Positions 6,824 through 9,367 of a DNA stretch of 9,367 nucleotides are shown piece after piece (the stretch's first letter is position 1; each line of letters begins with the position of its first letter). The notes under the pieces were generated by a model. The model was not told the DNA's origin, ran no database searches, and saw nothing but the letters and a program-made list of their open reading frames with translations. The DNA comes from Bordetella parapertussis (GTDB taxonomy: Bacteria > Pseudomonadota > Gammaproteobacteria > Burkholderiales > Burkholderiaceae_C): NCBI GenBank assembly GCA_945900685.1, contig CAMDJS010000080.1, forward strand, positions 1 through 9,367. The letters run 5' to 3'. A program made the position numbers and the translations under genes.

Positions 6824-7432
6824 CTAAATATGCAGCTGAATGAGGCGAGCGTTCTCCTCCAGCAGCTTCAAATCGTCAGTGTCGTTGGCCACGACCCAGT
6901 CCGCAGCTGACAACCGCTGCGCTCTGCTGGCTTGGTTTGCCATGATGCGTTCGACCTGAGCGGCAGACAATTGACTGCGTTGTGTGACTCGCCGGATTTG
7001 GGTCTCACCCGAGCAATCCACCACCAACACCCTGTCCAAATTTTGCCGCCAGTGACGGGATTCGACCAGCAAGGGAATATCCAAAAAAACCAAGGGTTTA
7101 CCCTTGTTCTTGACGGATTCCACGGCTTGCTGGATCAATTGAAAAATCATGGGGTGCAGCAATGACTGAAGTTGCTCTTTGGCTTGAGGTTGCTCAAACA
7201 CCAAGGCGCGCATACGCTCGCGCGCAAGGCTGCCATCAGGCGCAATAAATTCGTTGCCGAACAGTCTTTGTATCTCAGGCATGGCAGCGCCATTTGCAGC
7301 CGTCAATTGGTGTGACAAAGCATCCGCATCAATCACGTCCAACCCTCTGGCCATCAGCAGGCCAGCCAAGGTGGATTTGCCGCTGCCAATGCCGCCCGTC
7401 AGTCCAATGCGTCTGAATTCAGTGTGAGCCAT
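6824..7432 (-). CDS. coaE: CoaE, dephospho-CoA kinase
   Basis: CoaE phosphorylates the 3'-OH of the ribose in dephospho-CoA, the last step of coenzyme A synthesis. The 202-residue reading from ATG 7432 has the normal family length. The P-loop is GGIGSGKS (13-20), followed by DVIDADALSHQL with the acidic pair D35 and D37, the LLHP motif of the CoA-binding region, and VFLDIPLLVES, a kinase-core strand. I chose ATG 7432 because it leaves nine residues before the GLTGG motif, as usual. A GTG at 7454-7456, two bases after the pilC stop, would add eight residues and give tighter coupling; neither start has a good Shine-Dalgarno site. The gene lies between pilC and zapD, where Pseudomonas has pilD before coaE. 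Confidence 0.95.
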   Translation of the reverse strand: MAHTEFRRIGLTGGIGSGKSTLAGLLMARGLDVIDADALSHQLTAANGAAMPEIQRLFGNEFIAPDGSLARERMRALVFEQPQAKEQLQSLLHPMIFQLIQQAVESVKNKGKPLVFLDIPLLVESRHWRQNLDRVLVVDCSGETQIRRVTQRSQLSAAQVERIMANQASRAQRLSAADWVVANDTDDLKLLEENARLIQLHI

Positions 7433-7458
7433 AGGCTTGAGTCTATAAGAGTGCACAC

Positions 7459-8595
7459 CTACATGATTTGGCCCAATTGAAAAACGGGCAAATACAAGGC
7501 CACGACCATGCCACCGACCAAGCCGCCCAGCACCACAACGAGCAAAGGTTCAATCAGTTGAGTCATCGATTGCACTTGATGAGCGAGGGCTTCGTCTTGC
7601 GCGTCTGCGGCTTTGTTCAGTAAGGCAGATAAAGTGCCAGATTGCTCGCCGATGTCAATCAATTGAACCAGCAGCGAAGGGTAGAGTTTGGAAAAAACAG
7701 GGGGGTAAGCTTGTGCGTCGGAGCTCAACTGTCGAAGTGCCTGCGCGAGGCTGATACCTTGCATCACCTTGTCATGCACCGTCAATGTGGACAATGCATA
7801 AACACGGTTGGTACAGGTGCCCGCGACAATTTGCAAGGTGTCTAGCAATGGCACGCCTGACTGCACCAGCATGGCCATGCAACGGGTCCAGATCACCAAA
7901 TTGGCGCTGCCAATCAGATGAGAAACCAAAGGTAAACGCAAAACCCAGACTGCCAACAGCCATTGCCAGCGGTCATCGCGCTGGTATTGCCAGCGGACAA
8001 TGAAAGCCAATGCGGCCAGCACCAAGGTCACAGGTAGGCCCCAATGCAGCAAGTGCTTGCTCAAGTTCACAATCAATCGGGTGGCGAAAGGCAATTCAGC
8101 GCCGAATGAGGCAAAAATAGATTCAAACACGGGCACCACCCAAATCAGGATCACGGCCACCACACCAAAAGCGATGAGCAGCACGGCCACCGGGTAAACC
8201 AAGGCCATGCGAAGCTTGCGAATCAATTGCTGTTGACGTTCTGTGTGCAGCGCGAGACGGTTCAGCATCTCGTCCAGATTGCCCGAAAGCTCACCGGCTG
8301 CAACCATTTGGCAATACAAATGACCAAATACCGCATGTTCTTGCAATGCCTGATGCAATGCCCATCCGGCACTGACGCGTGATTTCATTTGGTCAACGAT
8401 GTGCGCCATGGCTTGACCGTCAAAGCCCTTGTGAACCGCGTCCAGTGATTCAAGCAAGGGCACACCGGAGGAAACCAATGTGGCCAATTGACGTGTGAAA
8501 TCGGTCAATTGATGAGAGGTAACGGCTGTGTGTTTGACCCGCGCAGTCAAAGACGCCTGGCCTGATGGATCCGGCGACACCCAGTGGCTATTCAT
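7459..8595 (-). CDS. pilC: PilC, type IV pilus inner-membrane platform protein
   Basis: PilC is the inner-membrane platform of the type IV pilus, working with the assembly ATPase PilB to move pilins into the fibre. From ATG 8595 the protein has 378 residues, with two T2SSF repeats (about 33-155 and 236-358). Each has the helical signature: AAGELSGNLDEML at 99-111 and IDIGEQSGTLSALL at 313-326. Membrane helices are likely at about 133-156, 187-201 and 350-371. The C-terminus LPVFQLGQIM is typical. The N-terminus is short: only 32 residues precede FTRQLATL, against nearly 70 in Pseudomonas PilC as remembered, so the usual F-W-x-G beta-rich lead is missing. The start overlaps the pilB stop by eight bases. 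ATG 8616 has a better upstream GGGGA and is an alternative. GspF of a type II system is a less likely reading. Confidence 0.92.
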   Translation of the reverse strand: MNSHWVSPDPSGQASLTARVKHTAVTSHQLTDFTRQLATLVSSGVPLLESLDAVHKGFDGQAMAHIVDQMKSRVSAGWALHQALQEHAVFGHLYCQMVAAGELSGNLDEMLNRLALHTERQQQLIRKLRMALVYPVAVLLIAFGVVAVILIWVVPVFESIFASFGAELPFATRLIVNLSKHLLHWGLPVTLVLAALAFIVRWQYQRDDRWQWLLAVWVLRLPLVSHLIGSANLVIWTRCMAMLVQSGVPLLDTLQIVAGTCTNRVYALSTLTVHDKVMQGISLAQALRQLSSDAQAYPPVFSKLYPSLLVQLIDIGEQSGTLSALLNKAADAQDEALAHQVQSMTQLIEPLLVVVLGGLVGGMVVALYLPVFQLGQIM

Positions 8596-9367
8596 GGGTT
8601 GCGGCCACCACTTCATCAAGCGTTGTTTCCCCGGCGGCAACCTTGAGCATGCCGCTATCGCGCAGGCTGCGCACACCTTCGCGTTGGGCTTGTTGAGCCA
8701 GTTCGATGGCGCTGGCTTGTTGCAGCATCAGCAATTGCAGGCTGTGCGTGATGGGCATGACCTGGTGGATGGCGATCCGTCCTTTGTAACCATCTAGGCA
8801 CAAGTGGCAACCGATAGCGCGGTAGCCACTGTTGTCCGGCATGGGCTGCTTGCATGACATACACAAGCGGCGCAACAAGCGTTGCGCGCACACCAGGGAC
8901 ACGCTGCTGGCCAGATTAAAGCCTGCGATGCCCATCTGACTCAAACGTGCGAGCGTGGAGGGCGCATCATTGGTATGCAGGGTAGACAACACCAAATGTC
9001 CGGTTTGTGATGCTTTGATCGCGATGTCAGCGGTGGCCAAATCTCGAATTTCACCGACCATCACAATGTCAGGGTCTTGGCGCAGCAGCGCGCGCAACGC
9101 AACATCAAAACTCAAGCCAATGCGCTCATTCACATTCACTTGGTTGGCCCCGGCCAGCACAATCTCTGAGGGGTCTTCCACCGTGGCGATATTGACGCCG
9201 CTTGTATTCAAGTGGTTCAAGCAGGTGTAGAGAGTGACGGTTTTGCCCGATCCAGTCGGTCCTGTGATCAACACCATGCCATTGGGCCGGTGAATGGCTT
9301 GCATCAATTGATCAAGTTCTTTGTGCGGCAAACCCAAATGCTCAAAGCTCAATTGCTGCGACTGAAT
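8588..9367 (-). CDS. pilB: PilB, type IV pilus assembly ATPase (partial, C-terminal part)
   Basis: PilB is the hexameric cytoplasmic ATPase that powers pilus extension. The frame is open to the right edge, so the start and N-terminal domain lie outside the window; 259 residues of roughly 570 are visible. Numbered within the fragment, Walker A is GPTGSGKT (36-43), the Asp box is TVEDPSEI (62-69), Walker B is DPDIVMVGE (98-106), and the His box is GHLVLSTLHTNDA (123-135). Four cysteines in two CxxC pairs (169/172 and 187/190) form the zinc site before GYKGRIAIHQVMPI. The stretch NQVNVNERIGLSF resembles PilB more than PilT or GspE. A TTG at 9350-9352 is merely an internal codon. The Asp box has Ser where Val is more common. 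It overlaps pilC by eight bases and leads the minus-strand operon. Confidence 0.95.
   Translation of the reverse strand: MQSQQLSFEHLGLPHKELDQLMQAIHRPNGMVLITGPTGSGKTVTLYTCLNHLNTSGVNIATVEDPSEIVLAGANQVNVNERIGLSFDVALRALLRQDPDIVMVGEIRDLATADIAIKASQTGHLVLSTLHTNDAPSTLARLSQMGIAGFNLASSVSLVCAQRLLRRLCMSCKQPMPDNSGYRAIGCHLCLDGYKGRIAIHQVMPITHSLQLLMLQQASAIELAQQAQREGVRSLRDSGMLKVAAGETTLDEVVAATHE

Noticed and set aside
9350..9352. TTG as the start of a short GspE/PilB-like gene
   Set aside because: The frame stays open to the window edge and the sequence starts in mid-domain, so this is an internal codon of a longer pilB.

Overview
The window is chromosomal core-genome DNA of a betaproteobacterium, most likely in the order Burkholderiales. 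This rests on close agreement with my memory of Burkholderiales SecA, ZapD, PilB and PilC sequences, and on gene order: a secA-argJ-DUF815 ATPase-mutT block facing a pilB-pilC-coaE-zapD block. No database search was run. Base composition looks close to half GC, which is modest for the order. I see no mobile element, CRISPR array, rRNA or phage gene.

Layout. The left edge holds the last 35 codons of an unrecognised plus-strand gene with a Pro/Ala-rich tail. A complete tRNA-Thr(UGU) follows, then an intrinsic terminator that can work in both directions, then a small minus-strand gene of the DUF721/DciA family. A divergent intergenic region of 99 bases precedes secA. It contains a possible 22-codon leader ORF ending one base before the secA start, and an inverted repeat that could fold over the weak secA ribosome-binding region. 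The plus-strand run secA-argJ-DUF815 ATPase-mutT is very tightly packed (gaps of 3 and 2 bases, then a 4-base overlap) and is probably one operon.

The right part runs on the minus strand: pilB (cut by the right edge), pilC, coaE, zapD. The two operons converge, and the mutT and zapD coding regions overlap by 49 bases at their 3' ends. Compared with E. coli (mutT / yacG-zapD-coaE) and Pseudomonas (pilB-pilC-pilD-coaE), yacG and pilD are absent from their usual positions.

The genes serve unrelated housekeeping functions: protein export (SecA), arginine biosynthesis (ArgJ), nucleotide-pool cleaning (MutT), CoA synthesis (CoaE), cell division (ZapD), replicative helicase loading (DciA), type IV pilus assembly (PilB, PilC) and an AAA+ ATPase of unknown role. 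I found no convincing undescribed system. The points most worth checking are the secA leader region, the missing yacG and pilD with the resulting gene overlap, and the DUF815 ATPase.
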